64,000 nt of DNA from Vibrio nereis NBRC 15637 (GCF_001591105.1 NZ_BCUD01000007.1:124001-188000); one strand, 5' to 3'. Numbered from the stretch's first letter, positions 36,159 through 45,760 are shown. The notes: a model not told the origin generated them from the sequence alone. Program-made: numbers and translations.

Positions 36159-37037
36159 TTAAAAATCAAACAAATACTCGTTGAGTTTGTCAGCTAGCCA
36201 TGACATGCCCGGGTGCTCAGCCATACCGACAGCCGTGAACATGCAGTAGTCTTCTTGAGTTAGACCGTAGGTGTGCTTGATCACAGCCAGTTCCTGTTTT
36301 CTTAGTAGATGGCGAATGAGTGGCTCAGGTAGGACTCCCCAAGCATCTTCTTCCAATATAGTGCAAAGCATGTAATCGAAGCTTGAAAACCCAATATGCC
36401 TGAGTGAAAAAGGTTGAAGGTCAGGATTATCTTTCTCGTTTAGATACACCATGACGGCTTGCATTGAGTTACGTAGTTCATCATCTGAAACGCGTCGTAG
36501 TTTACTCAATGGATTATCGGCGCGGCAGACGGACATCATGCGAATTTTACCTAGGGGCTGATAAGCAATATGCGGATCGCCAGAGCGATCGTAGTCAACG
36601 CCAAAGGCAAAGTCGACCTGCTGCGTTGCGACTAGGTTGGCTAAGTCACCCGATGATGCCAATACAGTGTTGAAAGAGGTTGCAGGAAAGCGCTTATTTA
36701 GGCGATGTGAAAGATCTTGCCACATATCATCGGGTAGGGAATCGTCACGAGCAATCCATACTTCGGCGTTAAATTCCCCTGATACTTGCGCGCACGTTTG
36801 GCGAATTCGAGAAGCGGTAATCAGTAGGTTTTGGCAGTCTTTATAGATCGCTTTTCCGGCTTCAGAGAGGGTGAGGTTATTACCACTACGAATGAATAAT
36901 TCGATGTCGAGATCTTTCTCTAATGCTTTGATAGCCATGCTTAACTTCGTTCTATTGCAGTCAAGCTGGCGAGCAGCTTCAGAGACGGAGCCTGTGTCCG
37001 CAACACTGCAAAAAGCTTCTATTTGAGATAAGTTCAT
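36159..37037 (-). CDS. LysR-family transcriptional regulator
   Basis: 292 residues. The N-terminal winged helix-turn-helix (about 1-60) contains IEAFCSVADTGSVSEAARQL and the effector domain spans about 90-290. It is divergent from the methyltransferase gene across 146 bases, the usual arrangement for a LysR protein and its target. Inducer and targets are unknown. Confidence 0.88.
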   Translation of the reverse strand: MNLSQIEAFCSVADTGSVSEAARQLDCNRTKLSMAIKALEKDLDIELFIRSGNNLTLSEAGKAIYKDCQNLLITASRIRQTCAQVSGEFNAEVWIARDDSLPDDMWQDLSHRLNKRFPATSFNTVLASSGDLANLVATQQVDFAFGVDYDRSGDPHIAYQPLGKIRMMSVCRADNPLSKLRRVSDDELRNSMQAVMVYLNEKDNPDLQPFSLRHIGFSSFDYMLCTILEEDAWGVLPEPLIRHLLRKQELAVIKHTYGLTQEDYCMFTAVGMAEHPGMSWLADKLNEYLFDF

Positions 37038-37183
37038 TTATTAGTCATTAACAGTGATCTTTTAGCCGAATAGTACAACATTCTTCGTAGATTGTCCGTT
37101 TTGCGCTTTGAAACGCTAGGAATTTCATGAAGTTTTGGTACTCTTGGGAGGCGCCAAGTGAATGAAGTTATAGGGAGATCATG

Positions 37184-37762
37184 ATGGCAATGAGTTGGGA
37201 TGATGTCGCAGCGAACTGGGAAAATGAAAAATCAACCGCGGTTTTCGCCAACAAAGCGTTTGAATCACTGCAAGATATCATTGAACTGCAGGGTTCACAC
37301 ATTCTAGATTTTGGATGTGGTACAGGGTTACTAAGCCAAAAGTTGTCTCCTATTGTAAAAGACGTGGTTGCTTTGGATAGCTCCGAAGCCATGATTGAGC
37401 AGCTCGATCAAAAAGAGTTAGATAATGTTGAGCCTGTGGTTGATATGCTGACCCGTGGGTTAGTTGCAATGCACCCTGCGTTTCGTCGTCAGTTTGATAC
37501 TGTTGTCGCTTCTTCCGTGTGTAGTTTTCTTCCTAATTACTCTGATGTAGCTGATATTGTGTATAGCCTATTGGATGAGGGCGGTTATTTTGTCCACTGG
37601 GATTGGTTGTCAGAGACTGATGAAATGGGCGGAATGACCATATCACATGCTAAACGAGTTCTAACGTGCGTTGGTTTTGCTGAAGTGACAGTAAGTACGC
37701 CGTTTGAGATTGAAACACCGCAAGGCAAAGCAACAGTTTTGATGGCTGTAGCCAAAAAATAA
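37184..37762 (+). CDS. Class I SAM-dependent methyltransferase
   Basis: 192-residue cytoplasmic methyltransferase. Motif I is ILDFGCGTGLLSQKL (~41-55) and motif II is near VVALDSSEAM (~65-74), giving the SAM pocket. AGGGAG lies six bases before the ATG at 37184; the ATG at 37181 is too close. Substrate unknown. It is followed by a strong terminator and divergent from a LysR gene. Confidence 0.85.
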   Translation: MAMSWDDVAANWENEKSTAVFANKAFESLQDIIELQGSHILDFGCGTGLLSQKLSPIVKDVVALDSSEAMIEQLDQKELDNVEPVVDMLTRGLVAMHPAFRRQFDTVVASSVCSFLPNYSDVADIVYSLLDEGGYFVHWDWLSETDEMGGMTISHAKRVLTCVGFAEVTVSTPFEIETPQGKATVLMAVAKK

Positions 37763-37784
37763 CAACCAACTGAATTCAATTATT

Positions 37785-37809
37785 AAGCCCGGCAATTTGC
37801 CGGGCTTTT
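37785..37809. terminator. Bidirectional terminator
   Basis: AAGCCCGGCA and TGCCGGGCTT form a compact G+C-rich stem, with TTTT on the plus side. It separates the convergent methyltransferase and aacS genes. Confidence 0.8.
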
Positions 37810-37829
37810 CATTTTCCGAGGTTTCTATG

Positions 37830-39821
37830 TTATTGATGTGAGTATTGAGCGATCTCTTCTAGTACCCAAGGGTTGGCAATTGCACCTTTATTTTTTACTT
37901 CTTGGGCGTGTAATACTTGTTTAACGGCCAGCTCTACCAGTTTTCCTGATTTTGTTTTAGGGATCTCGCTCAGCGCGTAAATCTCACTAGGTACATGTCG
38001 AGGGGAGCATTTCACTTTCAACGTGGAGCGGATGAGTGATTTCAGCTCTTCGTTTAAACATTCAGGCCGCTCAAGTTGGACGAAAAGAACAATCTTCTCA
38101 TCGCCACTCACATGGCGAGAAACGGCGATTGAGTCTTTTACCCCAGCGAGCTGATTCACCTGTTGGTAAATCTCAGCTGTACCGATTCTAACGCCCCCTG
38201 GGTTGAGCGTTGTATCACTGCGACCATAGAAGACCATGCCTCCTGAAGGCGTTTTTTCGACATCATCACCATGATGCCAGGTGTTAGGGAACTTAGCCCA
38301 ATAGGCTTCGTGATACTTTTCGCCATTATCGTGCCAAAATCCTAAAGGTTGATTAGGGAAGCTGTTTCGGCAAACCAACTCACCACGCTCTCCAGTGACT
38401 TCTTCTCCTTGCTCGTTAAACACCGCTACATCTAGCCCAAGAGCGGCGGCCTGACATTCTCCGCGATACACTGGGGATATCGGGTTGCCGATAACAAAGC
38501 AGCCGCAAATATCGGTACCACCGGAAATAGACGCCAAATGCAAATCTTGTTTTATATGAGCGTAAACATAGTCAAATTGCTGTGGGTAAAGGACAGAACC
38601 CGTAGAGCAAAGTGTTTTTAAGTGGCTTAGTTGGTAATGCTCTTGGGGGGAAAAGTCACTTTTTTGTAACGCTTCTAAATACTTGGCTGACGTACCAAAT
38701 AGAGTGACGTTTGCCTCTTGCGCCAGTTGCCAAAGAGTATCTGGGCTTGGGTACATCGGGCTACCATCAAAAATGACCAATGTGGCACCGCTTGCAAGCG
38801 CAGAAACGTGCCAATTCCACATCATCCAGCCACAGGTTGTGTAATAAAAGACGTTGTCTTTCGGTTGTATATCACAATGCAATTGATGCTCTTTTAGATG
38901 GTTGATGGTCGTGCCGCCAACGGAATGAACGATGCACTTAGGCTTGCCAGTCGTCCCCGATGAGTAAAGAACAAATAAAGGATCATTAAATCCGACCCGG
39001 TTGTATTCCACTCCTCTAGGCATAAAGCTCGCCAATATCGCTTCCCAGTCAGAAAAGGTTTCATTACTCAAATCACCAGAGACCTGAGTTTTTAGGTACT
39101 CTATTTGGCAGGTGTTCTCGATACTTGGCAGTGATTGTGCAATTTCATGGTTTTTCTTCCGCATATCGAATGTTTTGCCGTTAAATTGATAGCCATTACA
39201 ACAGAACAGTACTTTTGGCTGTACTTGGCCAAATCGTTCTATGACGCTTTCGACGCCAAAGTCGGGGGAGGTAGATGTCCAGATTGCACCTAAACTTGTG
39301 GTCGCGAGCATTGCGATCACTGTTTCTGGCATATGCGGTAGGTAGCCAGCTACAACATCTCCTTGACCGACATCGTTGTGCTTAAGCCATTGTTGGACAA
39401 TTGATACTTTATCGCACAACTCTTGCCAAGTGAGTGTGCTTGTTTCGCCGCTTTCATTGGTAAACCAAATGGCAATATCTTCAGGAGCCTGAAAAGCATA
39501 CGCTAACAGATTTTCAGCATAGTTGAGTTGAGCCTGAGGGAACCAGATCGTGTCTCGGCTAGCGTTAAATTCTCCCCACTTCGCCAAACCTTCCCCATGT
39601 ATGCAGTCACCTCTATAGCCAATCACATCACAAAACTGCCAAACTTCTAGCCAAAAATCCTTTTTGCATTCGACAGACCATTTGTGCAGTTCAGCATAGT
39701 TGTCGATCTGGTTTCCTTGAATATTGATATGTTGAACAAACTGCTGAAGGTTCGATGATTCAACGCGCTTTTTGCTAGGAACCCACATTGGTTCTGCTGA
39801 TGTTGTTCTGCAATCTGCCAT
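37830..39821 (-). CDS. aacS: Acetoacetyl-CoA synthetase
   Basis: ANL-superfamily ligase that activates acetoacetate with ATP and CoA. With the start at 39821 it has 663 residues and opens MADCRTTSAEPMWVPSKKRV, as acetoacetyl-CoA synthetases do; longer frames to 39935 add a non-family hydrophobic extension. The AMP-binding loop is FVLYSSGTTGKPK, followed by TCGWMMWNW, the late GRSDTTLNPGGVRIG and the C-terminal lysine in IPKTKSGK. It is divergent from phhA across a region with a TyrR-like box. Acetoacetate is the end product of tyrosine breakdown, which fits the pairing. Confidence 0.92.
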   Translation of the reverse strand: MADCRTTSAEPMWVPSKKRVESSNLQQFVQHINIQGNQIDNYAELHKWSVECKKDFWLEVWQFCDVIGYRGDCIHGEGLAKWGEFNASRDTIWFPQAQLNYAENLLAYAFQAPEDIAIWFTNESGETSTLTWQELCDKVSIVQQWLKHNDVGQGDVVAGYLPHMPETVIAMLATTSLGAIWTSTSPDFGVESVIERFGQVQPKVLFCCNGYQFNGKTFDMRKKNHEIAQSLPSIENTCQIEYLKTQVSGDLSNETFSDWEAILASFMPRGVEYNRVGFNDPLFVLYSSGTTGKPKCIVHSVGGTTINHLKEHQLHCDIQPKDNVFYYTTCGWMMWNWHVSALASGATLVIFDGSPMYPSPDTLWQLAQEANVTLFGTSAKYLEALQKSDFSPQEHYQLSHLKTLCSTGSVLYPQQFDYVYAHIKQDLHLASISGGTDICGCFVIGNPISPVYRGECQAAALGLDVAVFNEQGEEVTGERGELVCRNSFPNQPLGFWHDNGEKYHEAYWAKFPNTWHHGDDVEKTPSGGMVFYGRSDTTLNPGGVRIGTAEIYQQVNQLAGVKDSIAVSRHVSGDEKIVLFVQLERPECLNEELKSLIRSTLKVKCSPRHVPSEIYALSEIPKTKSGKLVELAVKQVLHAQEVKNKGAIANPWVLEEIAQYSHQ

Positions 39822-39936
39822 GACGCCCTCGTCTTGATGATCCATATTTGACCGATTAAGTTTTGATTGAAAAACGCTCAAAGTCAAACTCTCACAAACA
39901 ATCAGATAACTGAAAAATAAGTAAAAAAACCTCAAA

Positions 39937-39954
39937 TGTAAAATAAATGTTACA
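39937..39954. promoter_or_regulatory. TyrR-type operator between aacS and phhA
   Basis: TGTAAA-ATAAAT-GTTACA differs from the TyrR box TGTAAA-N6-TTTACA by one base and keeps the essential G and C 14 bases apart. It lies 89 bases before phhA and 115 before aacS. TyrR orthologues (PhhR) control phhA in other bacteria. Confidence 0.65.
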
Positions 39955-40043
39955 CTTATTAGGCGACGTTTGTCTTTGGCTAGATTGTCACCACTCAGAC
40001 ATCAGGATAGGCTTTATGTAAAGGAATTGTTAAGGGAAAGGCA

Positions 40044-40835
40044 ATGACTCAGTACGTATCTAAACCTGTGAATGATAAAGGGTTTGTGGAATGGAGCCAC
40101 GAAGAAGATCAGATCTGGCATGATCTGGTTACTCGACAGCTTGGGTTTATTAAGCAGCGCGCATGTAAAGAATATCTGCGTGGTTTGGAATTGCTTGATT
40201 TACCGATAGATCGGGTGCCGCAGCTACCTGAAATCAACGAAGTGTTAAAGAGGGAAACGGGCTGGCAAGTAGAACCTGTACCAGCACTCATCAACTTCGA
40301 TAAGTTTTTTGCTTTACTTGCCAATAAGAAATTTCCGGTCGCGACGTTTTTGCGTTCAAGAGCCGAGTTTGATTACCTACAAGAGCCCGACTTCTTCCAT
40401 GAAATTTTTGGTCACTGTGCCATGCTCACTAATCCACAGTTTGCTGAGTTCACGCATACCTACGGGCAGTTAGGGCAAAATGCAACAAGCAAAGAACGCG
40501 TTTATTTAGCTCGACTTTACTGGTTTACCGTTGAGTTTGGCCTAGTCAAGGAAGAGAGTGGCTGCAAGATCTATGGGGGAGGCATTTTATCTTCTCCAGG
40601 TGAGACGGTTTACTCCCTAGATGATCCGAAACCTCTCAGAGAACCATTTGATATTCATACCGTACTTCGCACACCTTATCGCATTGATATTATGCAACCG
40701 GAGTACTTCGTTTTAGATAGTATTGAAGAGCTGTATAAGCTCAGCCAAATGGATTTAATGTTCCATGTAAAACAAGCAATGAAAGCGGGATTATTACCCC
40801 CATTATTTGAACCAAAGGAAGTGACACATGCTTAA
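40044..40835 (+). CDS. phhA: Phenylalanine 4-monooxygenase
   Basis: Pterin- and iron-dependent hydroxylase that makes tyrosine from phenylalanine. The 263 residues fit the short bacterial form without the regulatory domain. Iron ligands are histidines 119 and 124 (FFHEIFGHCAM) and glutamate 164 (FTVEFG). The last eight bases overlap phhB, so translation is coupled. Confidence 0.95.
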   Translation: MTQYVSKPVNDKGFVEWSHEEDQIWHDLVTRQLGFIKQRACKEYLRGLELLDLPIDRVPQLPEINEVLKRETGWQVEPVPALINFDKFFALLANKKFPVATFLRSRAEFDYLQEPDFFHEIFGHCAMLTNPQFAEFTHTYGQLGQNATSKERVYLARLYWFTVEFGLVKEESGCKIYGGGILSSPGETVYSLDDPKPLREPFDIHTVLRTPYRIDIMQPEYFVLDSIEELYKLSQMDLMFHVKQAMKAGLLPPLFEPKEVTHA

Positions 40836-41160
40836 TGATTTACGTTGTGAGGCATGCAGCAGCGACGCTGTTGCGCTAGGGCAAGAAGAAAGACGGTTAT
40901 TACTGACGGAGTTGGATGGCTGGCAAATGCTAGAGCGAGACGGGATCCCTCAACTTGAAAAAGTATACACGTTCAAAAACTATAAACAGGCATGGGCGTT
41001 TGCCAATTTGGTTTCTGAGTTAGCGGAAGATGAGTTCCATCACCCATCCATTTTGCTGGAGTGGGGTAAGGTAACAGTCACTTGGTGGAGCCACTCGATC
41101 AAAGGTCTGCATCAAAACGATTTTATCTGCGCAGCTAAGTGCGACAAACTGCAAGACTAA
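40828..41160 (+). CDS. phhB: Pterin-4a-carbinolamine dehydratase
   Basis: 110-residue enzyme that regenerates the pterin cofactor used by PhhA. It shows the family features near FKNYKQAWAFANLVSELAE, the histidine pair in DEFHHPSILL and WWSHSIKGLHQNDF. It overlaps phhA and ends at a strong terminator. Confidence 0.95.
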   Translation: MLNDLRCEACSSDAVALGQEERRLLLTELDGWQMLERDGIPQLEKVYTFKNYKQAWAFANLVSELAEDEFHHPSILLEWGKVTVTWWSHSIKGLHQNDFICAAKCDKLQD

Positions 41161-41169
41161 CTTATTACT

Positions 41170-41217
41170 AGCCTGAAGCACGCCGCACCTCCCTTCTCTC
41201 AGTGCTTCAGGCTCTTT
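41170..41217 (+). terminator. phhAB terminator
   Basis: AGCCTGAAGCAC (41170-41181) pairs perfectly with GTGCTTCAGGCT (41202-41213), followed by CTTTT. Confidence 0.8.
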
Positions 41218-41231
41218 TATGGCCGTTGAGG

Positions 41232-41798
41232 TTAGTGTTTATCTTCATCTTTAGTCCAGGTCAGTATGTCTACCTCTCTTTGATAAATCGCCTTTATTTG
41301 CTCCATTTTTGAGAGCAGTTGCGTTACGTCGGCTTTCAAAGCTTTATTTGACTTTACATAGCCTAAACTCGTCGCAGCATTTGCTAGCTGATTGTCTTTT
41401 TCACATTGCTTGCTGATACGGTACCAACGTTGCTGTGCAGACTTTACTCGTCTTGATTCTTCGCTAATTCTATTGGACTGATAGTCAAGAACTCTAATGA
41501 CCTCACGAGATGCATCAATTTGCTGGCTGATGATTTTATGTAGGTTGCGCTTTTGTGGACGCCAAAACATTTCTAATTCTTGAGTATTAAACTCCTGATG
41601 AAGAAAAACTTGATGACGATGCTTTTTTAGAAACACGTTGAACTTAGTGGCTTGCTCGTTGTACCAATGGTCAACTTTTCTTTGATATTTGAGCGTTTGA
41701 TTCCACGTTTCCACATTGCAATCCTCACTCAATGCAGGAATCGGTAAAGTGATCGCGGTTGTCGCCGCTATAGTTAGAAAGAACCAGTGCCATTTCAT
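41232..41798 (-). CDS. Exported hypothetical protein
   Basis: 188 residues with a signal peptide (1-24, cut near ALS-ED). The mature part is helical, basic and rich in Q, K and R with two cysteines (near 27 and 130), probably forming a coiled coil between about 80 and 170. No family recognised. It is divergent from the SH3-domain gene across 55 bases. Confidence 0.65.
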   Translation of the reverse strand: MKWHWFFLTIAATTAITLPIPALSEDCNVETWNQTLKYQRKVDHWYNEQATKFNVFLKKHRHQVFLHQEFNTQELEMFWRPQKRNLHKIISQQIDASREVIRVLDYQSNRISEESRRVKSAQQRWYRISKQCEKDNQLANAATSLGYVKSNKALKADVTQLLSKMEQIKAIYQREVDILTWTKDEDKH

Positions 41799-41853
41799 AT
41801 GTCATACAAAAGTTGCTAGCAATAAATTAAGTATAGGAAGTCAGCGTCAAGAT

Positions 41854-42519
41854 ATGAAAAAGATAGTCACGATTGTCTTGTTATTGCTCGGGCTCGCGTG
41901 TGCTGGTGGTGGGTATTACATGTTTTATTGGAAGCCACAGCAAGAGCTTGAGAATACCCCTGAGGAAGTCGAAGAAGTTGCGCCACCTGTTGTTCCAACG
42001 GTTGAAAAAAAGCCGGAACCAGAGCCAAAGCCCAAAACAGATTATTATGTCAATGTTGAAAGGCTGGGTGTGAGAGAGCACCCTGATTATGATGCTTTTG
42101 TAGAGAGTGTGCTCTACAAAGGCGATAAGCTTCATATTCTTGAAAAGAAAGACGGCTGGGGCAGAATCTCTGTTTATTACGTGTATGAAGAGGGGGGAGA
42201 GCAAGTTGCAGAATGGGTGCCCATGGAGCGTCTTCTAGAGGTTCCTCCGACAGTGACTAAACAAGAACGTATCGAAACTATCAGTCGTTATATTGAATCC
42301 TCTGATGACTTTAAAGAGCACTTTGAAGCATTCATCGCGAAAACGGATGAATTATTGAAGGAGAAAACATGTACTCCTGAAGATTTCGAAGAAACTCAAG
42401 GGTGGATGCGGTCCATCACTTTCAAAGACCAGGATGTGTACTTTGTGTATTGCGGTGGACTAAAGCAAGCGAACAAGATCTATCTTGATGTTCAAACGGG
42501 AGAAATCTTTTTCCGTTAA
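41854..42519 (+). CDS. Membrane-anchored SH3-like domain protein
   Basis: 221 residues. One N-terminal span (about 3-24) is followed by an acidic and proline-rich linker with PEEVEEVAPP and EPEPKPK. An SH3b-like fold then covers about 65-130 (VNVERLGVREHPD, LYKGDKLHIL, WGRISVYYV, EWVPMERL). A helical C-terminal domain has two cysteines. Bacterial SH3 domains often touch the cell wall, but no function is known here. The start at 41854 gives the anchor; longer upstream extension is not credible. Confidence 0.75.
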   Translation: MKKIVTIVLLLLGLACAGGGYYMFYWKPQQELENTPEEVEEVAPPVVPTVEKKPEPEPKPKTDYYVNVERLGVREHPDYDAFVESVLYKGDKLHILEKKDGWGRISVYYVYEEGGEQVAEWVPMERLLEVPPTVTKQERIETISRYIESSDDFKEHFEAFIAKTDELLKEKTCTPEDFEETQGWMRSITFKDQDVYFVYCGGLKQANKIYLDVQTGEIFFR

Positions 42520-42527
42520 TGGTATGA

Positions 42528-42591
42528 GTGTGGCTCTAAACACGAGGCTTAGAGAGGGGAAGGCTCCTAGACTGTTAGTCCAGAGCCACAC
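42528..42591. repeat. Long inverted repeat between convergent genes
   Basis: GTGTGGCTCT (42528-42537) and AGAGCCACAC (42582-42591) are perfect complements 44 bases apart. Inside, GGCTC (42562-42566) and GACT (42570-42573) can instead pair with AGTC (42577-42580) and GAGCC (42583-42587), so two folds compete for the same right arm. No T run follows on either strand. It may act as a terminator or part of a small RNA. Confidence 0.45.
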
Positions 42592-42617
42592 CCAAAATCG
42601 TATTGCTGTTCAAATGT

Positions 42618-43349
42618 TTACTGAGTGTTTTGGGCAAGAAACTCGGTAAAACGTTTCCAAGACTTCTCATCGGCATTTTTTCGATAACGTGGGCTGTCAA
42701 AAACGGTAAAAGCGTGAGGCGCACCGCTGTAGGTGATCATCTCATGGTTGACTTGCTGAGCTTCTAATTCTGTTGCCAGATCGGCAAACTGATCCATGGT
42801 TATCGCTGAGTCTGCAGTACCATGAAGCACTAATATCGGGGCTTTGGTTTCTTCATAAGTCTGTCCCTCTGGTGTAGAAAGTCCTCCATGGAAGGTGACG
42901 AAGCCTTTGACATCCATGCCTGCGCGAGCAGACTCTAAAACTGCAGCGCCACCAAAGCAATATCCCATCACCACAGTATTTGCAGAGTTTTTCGCTAGAG
43001 ATGAAGCAAAATCAAGCCCACCTTGCATAAGTGCTCTCAGTTTGTTTCGGTCTTTGTATAGCTCACCAGTATGTTGCCGTCTGTCTTCAATTTTTGTTGG
43101 ACGAATACCCTTACCAAACAGGTCGACGGCAAATACGTTGTACCCTAAATTGTTTAGCATTTGCGCACGTTTGATCTCGTAGTCCGTTAGGCCATCCCAA
43201 TCATGAACAAGCAAAACAAGTGGTGCGTTGTCATCAACACTAGCCCAGTAGCCCTCGTAATCACTACCATTTACATTGTAAATTTTACTTTCACCTGCTA
43301 TTGCCGAACCACTCAAAATAGCTAAGCCCACTGCTAACGCTAATTTCAT
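42618..43349 (-). CDS. Exported dienelactone hydrolase family protein
   Basis: 243 residues with a signal peptide (1-19, cut near AIA-GE). It is an alpha/beta hydrolase with the DLH nucleophile cysteine 131 in MGYCFGGAA, aspartate in LHGTADS (~177) and histidine in SGAPHAFTVFDS (~210). Substrate unknown; probably a periplasmic esterase or lactonase. Confidence 0.85.
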   Translation of the reverse strand: MKLALAVGLAILSGSAIAGESKIYNVNGSDYEGYWASVDDNAPLVLLVHDWDGLTDYEIKRAQMLNNLGYNVFAVDLFGKGIRPTKIEDRRQHTGELYKDRNKLRALMQGGLDFASSLAKNSANTVVMGYCFGGAAVLESARAGMDVKGFVTFHGGLSTPEGQTYEETKAPILVLHGTADSAITMDQFADLATELEAQQVNHEMITYSGAPHAFTVFDSPRYRKNADEKSWKRFTEFLAQNTQ

Positions 43350-43531
43350 TTACTTTCTCCATGTCATTCGGTTTTATACGAAGTGGTTATTTTTACCTCT
43401 GTACATTTTTGACGAAAATACAAAAGAGATAAGCTAACCGCGCACAGATCTTTACTGTACAACCACTTAAATCGTCATCGAATCCGTTGGGGACTTTAAA
43501 ATTGTAGTTGGTATTTTGATATTTAGAAACG

Positions 43532-43555
43532 AGAAAAGCCTCCGAAGAGGCTTGA
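43532..43555 (-). terminator. Terminator of the alcohol dehydrogenase gene
   Basis: Read leftward, AAGCCTC, the tetraloop TTCG and GAGGCTT are followed by TTCTC. The stem lies 33 bases after the stop codon. Confidence 0.75.
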
Positions 43556-43585
43556 ATTAGGTAAGGAATAAGGAAATGAATCTAT

Positions 43586-44734
43586 TTACATCGCTGCTTC
43601 GAAGATTGCAGAAATTTCTTCGTGCGTTGCTTGCTTAGGGTTAGTGAAACCACAAGCATCTTTTAGTGCGTTGTCAGCAAGTGTTGGAATATCTTCTGAT
43701 TTCGCACCAAGCTCTTTGATACCAGCAGGGATACCTACATCTTTTGCAAGATCAACGATAGCTGCGATTGCCGCGTCTGCACCTTGCTCTGGTGTTAGAC
43801 CTTCAACATCAACACCCATTGCTTTAGCAACGTCTCGTAGACGATCAGGAACAACTTGAGAGTTGTAGCGTTGTACGTGTGGAAGAAGAACTGCGTTACA
43901 AACACCGTGTGGTAGGTCGTAGAAACCACCTAGTTGGTGCGCCATAGCGTGAACATAGCCTAGAGATGCGTTGTTAAACGCCATGCCTGCCATGAACTGT
44001 GCGTATGCCATTTGCTCACGAGCTTCTAGGTTGCCGCCATCTTTTACGGCAGTACGTAGGTGAGCTTGGATAAGTTCGATAGCTTTGATAGCAACAGCGT
44101 CAGTGATTGGTGTTGCAGCTGTAGAAACGTAGGCTTCGACAGCGTGTGTCAGAGCATCCATACCTGTCGCTGCAGTCAGTGATGCAGGTTTCGCCAGCAT
44201 CAGCTCTGGGTCGTTAACAGAAACAAGTGGTGTTGTGTGTTTGTCTACGATTGCCATTTTGATATGACGTTCTTCATCAGTAATGATGCAGAAGCGAGTC
44301 ATTTCAGAAGCCGTACCCGCAGTTGTGTTAATAGCGATCAACGGCAGCATAGGCTTAGCTGATTGGTCAACACCTTCGTAATCAGCGATTTCACCGCCGT
44401 TAGAAGCAACAAGAGCGATACCTTTTGCACAGTCGTGCGGAGAACCACCACCCAGAGAAACAACGAAATCACAGTCATTCTCTTTCAATAGAGCTAGACC
44501 ACCGTTTACGTTTGAGATAGTTGGGTTAGGTTGAGTGCCATCAAATACTACAGTGCCAACACCGCGTTCGGTAAGTAGGTCTTGAATCTTTTTCACAACA
44601 CCGATTTGATTCAAGATCTTGTCAGTAACGATAAGACCTTTTTTGAAACCTTGAGATTGGATGTTGTCTGCTGCGTCTTTAAGACAGCCAGCACCCATTA
44701 AGTTTACTGTAGGAATGAAAAATGCACTTGTCAT
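43586..44734 (-). CDS. Iron-containing alcohol dehydrogenase
   Basis: Type III, NAD(P)-dependent alcohol dehydrogenase of 382 residues. The nucleotide site includes [15 protein letters not shown] (~95-110) and the metal ligands lie in [18 protein letters not shown] (~260) and LPHVQRYN. It is close to the YiaY/AdhB-type enzymes that act on ethanol, lactaldehyde or 1,3-propanediol; the exact substrate is open. It is monocistronic with its own terminator. Confidence 0.9.
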   Translation of the reverse strand: MTSAFFIPTVNLMGAGCLKDAADNIQSQGFKKGLIVTDKILNQIGVVKKIQDLLTERGVGTVVFDGTQPNPTISNVNGGLALLKENDCDFVVSLGGGSPHDCAKGIALVASNGGEIADYEGVDQSAKPMLPLIAINTTAGTASEMTRFCIITDEERHIKMAIVDKHTTPLVSVNDPELMLAKPASLTAATGMDALTHAVEAYVSTAATPITDAVAIKAIELIQAHLRTAVKDGGNLEAREQMAYAQFMAGMAFNNASLGYVHAMAHQLGGFYDLPHGVCNAVLLPHVQRYNSQVVPDRLRDVAKAMGVDVEGLTPEQGADAAIAAIVDLAKDVGIPAGIKELGAKSEDIPTLADNALKDACGFTNPKQATHEEISAIFEAAM

Positions 44735-45036
44735 TGGCTTGCTCCATTATTATGGGATTATAAAACGAAAATTAATTCATCAATTCGAACTAAGTGAATA
44801 AATTTCCGTAAATGCCCAATGAGTATAGGCGATATTGAATTGGCGCATAGCCCAAAAGTAGTAGTTTACGTCATATTTGTGATATGAATCTTGTTGTGTA
44901 TTTTTGTTGATATAACTGTTAAATATTAGTTGTTTATATGTATTTCTGCTTTAACGAAAGAAGGTGAAGCCTTTGAATGCAACATCCCATCCACAATGGT
45001 TATGAATGGGATGTTTTGCATAACAATTCACATTAA
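44735..45036. other. Intergenic region upstream of the alcohol dehydrogenase gene
   Basis: A 302-base A+T-rich segment. TCATAT-TTGTG-ATATGA (44871-44887) is a perfect six-base-arm palindrome 137 bases before the dehydrogenase start and could be an operator. AACATCCCAT (44981-44990) pairs with ATGGGATGTT (45006-45015) just after elbB, probably as its terminator, although the leftward T tail is poor. Confidence 0.5.
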
Positions 45037-45687
45037 CTAAGTGATAGCTAGTAACTTTTCCACTAACTTTTCGATACCAGTCGCGGCATCTGAGATGGAT
45101 TCAGCCAACATATATGCAGGCGTGGAAAGGACTTTATGTTCCTCGTCATAGACGATGTTATCGACTGTACACTCAGCGTGAGTACCGCCCATGGCGTTAA
45201 AAGCGGCCGCAACAGCTGAATCGTTACCTATGGTTCCTTTTACGCCATTTTCATAGATCATTGGCATAATGACAGGTGCGATACATAAGTACCCGGCAGG
45301 TTTACCCGCATTAGCAAAAGCACGACATGCAGATGCTACATGAGTATTGATACTGCATTCAGCCCCTTTTACGGCAAAATCTGTTAAGTTTTTGGCTGCG
45401 CCAAATCCACCAGGAAGAAGTAGGGCGTCAAAATCGTCTACGTTTAACTTAGCTACATCTTCTATATTACCGCGTGCAATACGAGCTGCTTCTACCAACA
45501 CGTTGCGCGTCTCGTCCATCTCTTCGCCGGTTTTGTGGTTGATAACATGGAGTTGATCAATATTAGGCGCGAAACAGTGCCAACTTGCTCCTTGCTTTTC
45601 AATCGCGTGCAATGCAAGAACTGCTTCATGTATTTCTGCTCCATCGAACACACCGGAACCACTCAGTATGACTGCTACTTTTTTCAT
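45037..45687 (-). CDS. elbB: ElbB, isoprenoid-associated glyoxalase (DJ-1/PfpI family)
   Basis: 216-residue protein of the DJ-1/PfpI fold matching E. coli ElbB in length. It shows the N-terminal VILSGSGVFDGAEIHEAV, the DALLLPGGFGAAKNL strand and the nucleophile-elbow region VASACRAFANAGKP. ElbB has glyoxalase activity, and a link to isoprenoid levels has been reported. A 44-residue gene precedes it on the same strand. Confidence 0.92.
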   Translation of the reverse strand: MKKVAVILSGSGVFDGAEIHEAVLALHAIEKQGASWHCFAPNIDQLHVINHKTGEEMDETRNVLVEAARIARGNIEDVAKLNVDDFDALLLPGGFGAAKNLTDFAVKGAECSINTHVASACRAFANAGKPAGYLCIAPVIMPMIYENGVKGTIGNDSAVAAAFNAMGGTHAECTVDNIVYDEEHKVLSTPAYMLAESISDAATGIEKLVEKLLAIT

Positions 45688-45760
45688 CGTTTACCTTTCC
45701 TTTTGTTTTCAACGTTATCTAGGGTAGATGATCTTAGTTGTGAACGACCTGAAGTGGGTC

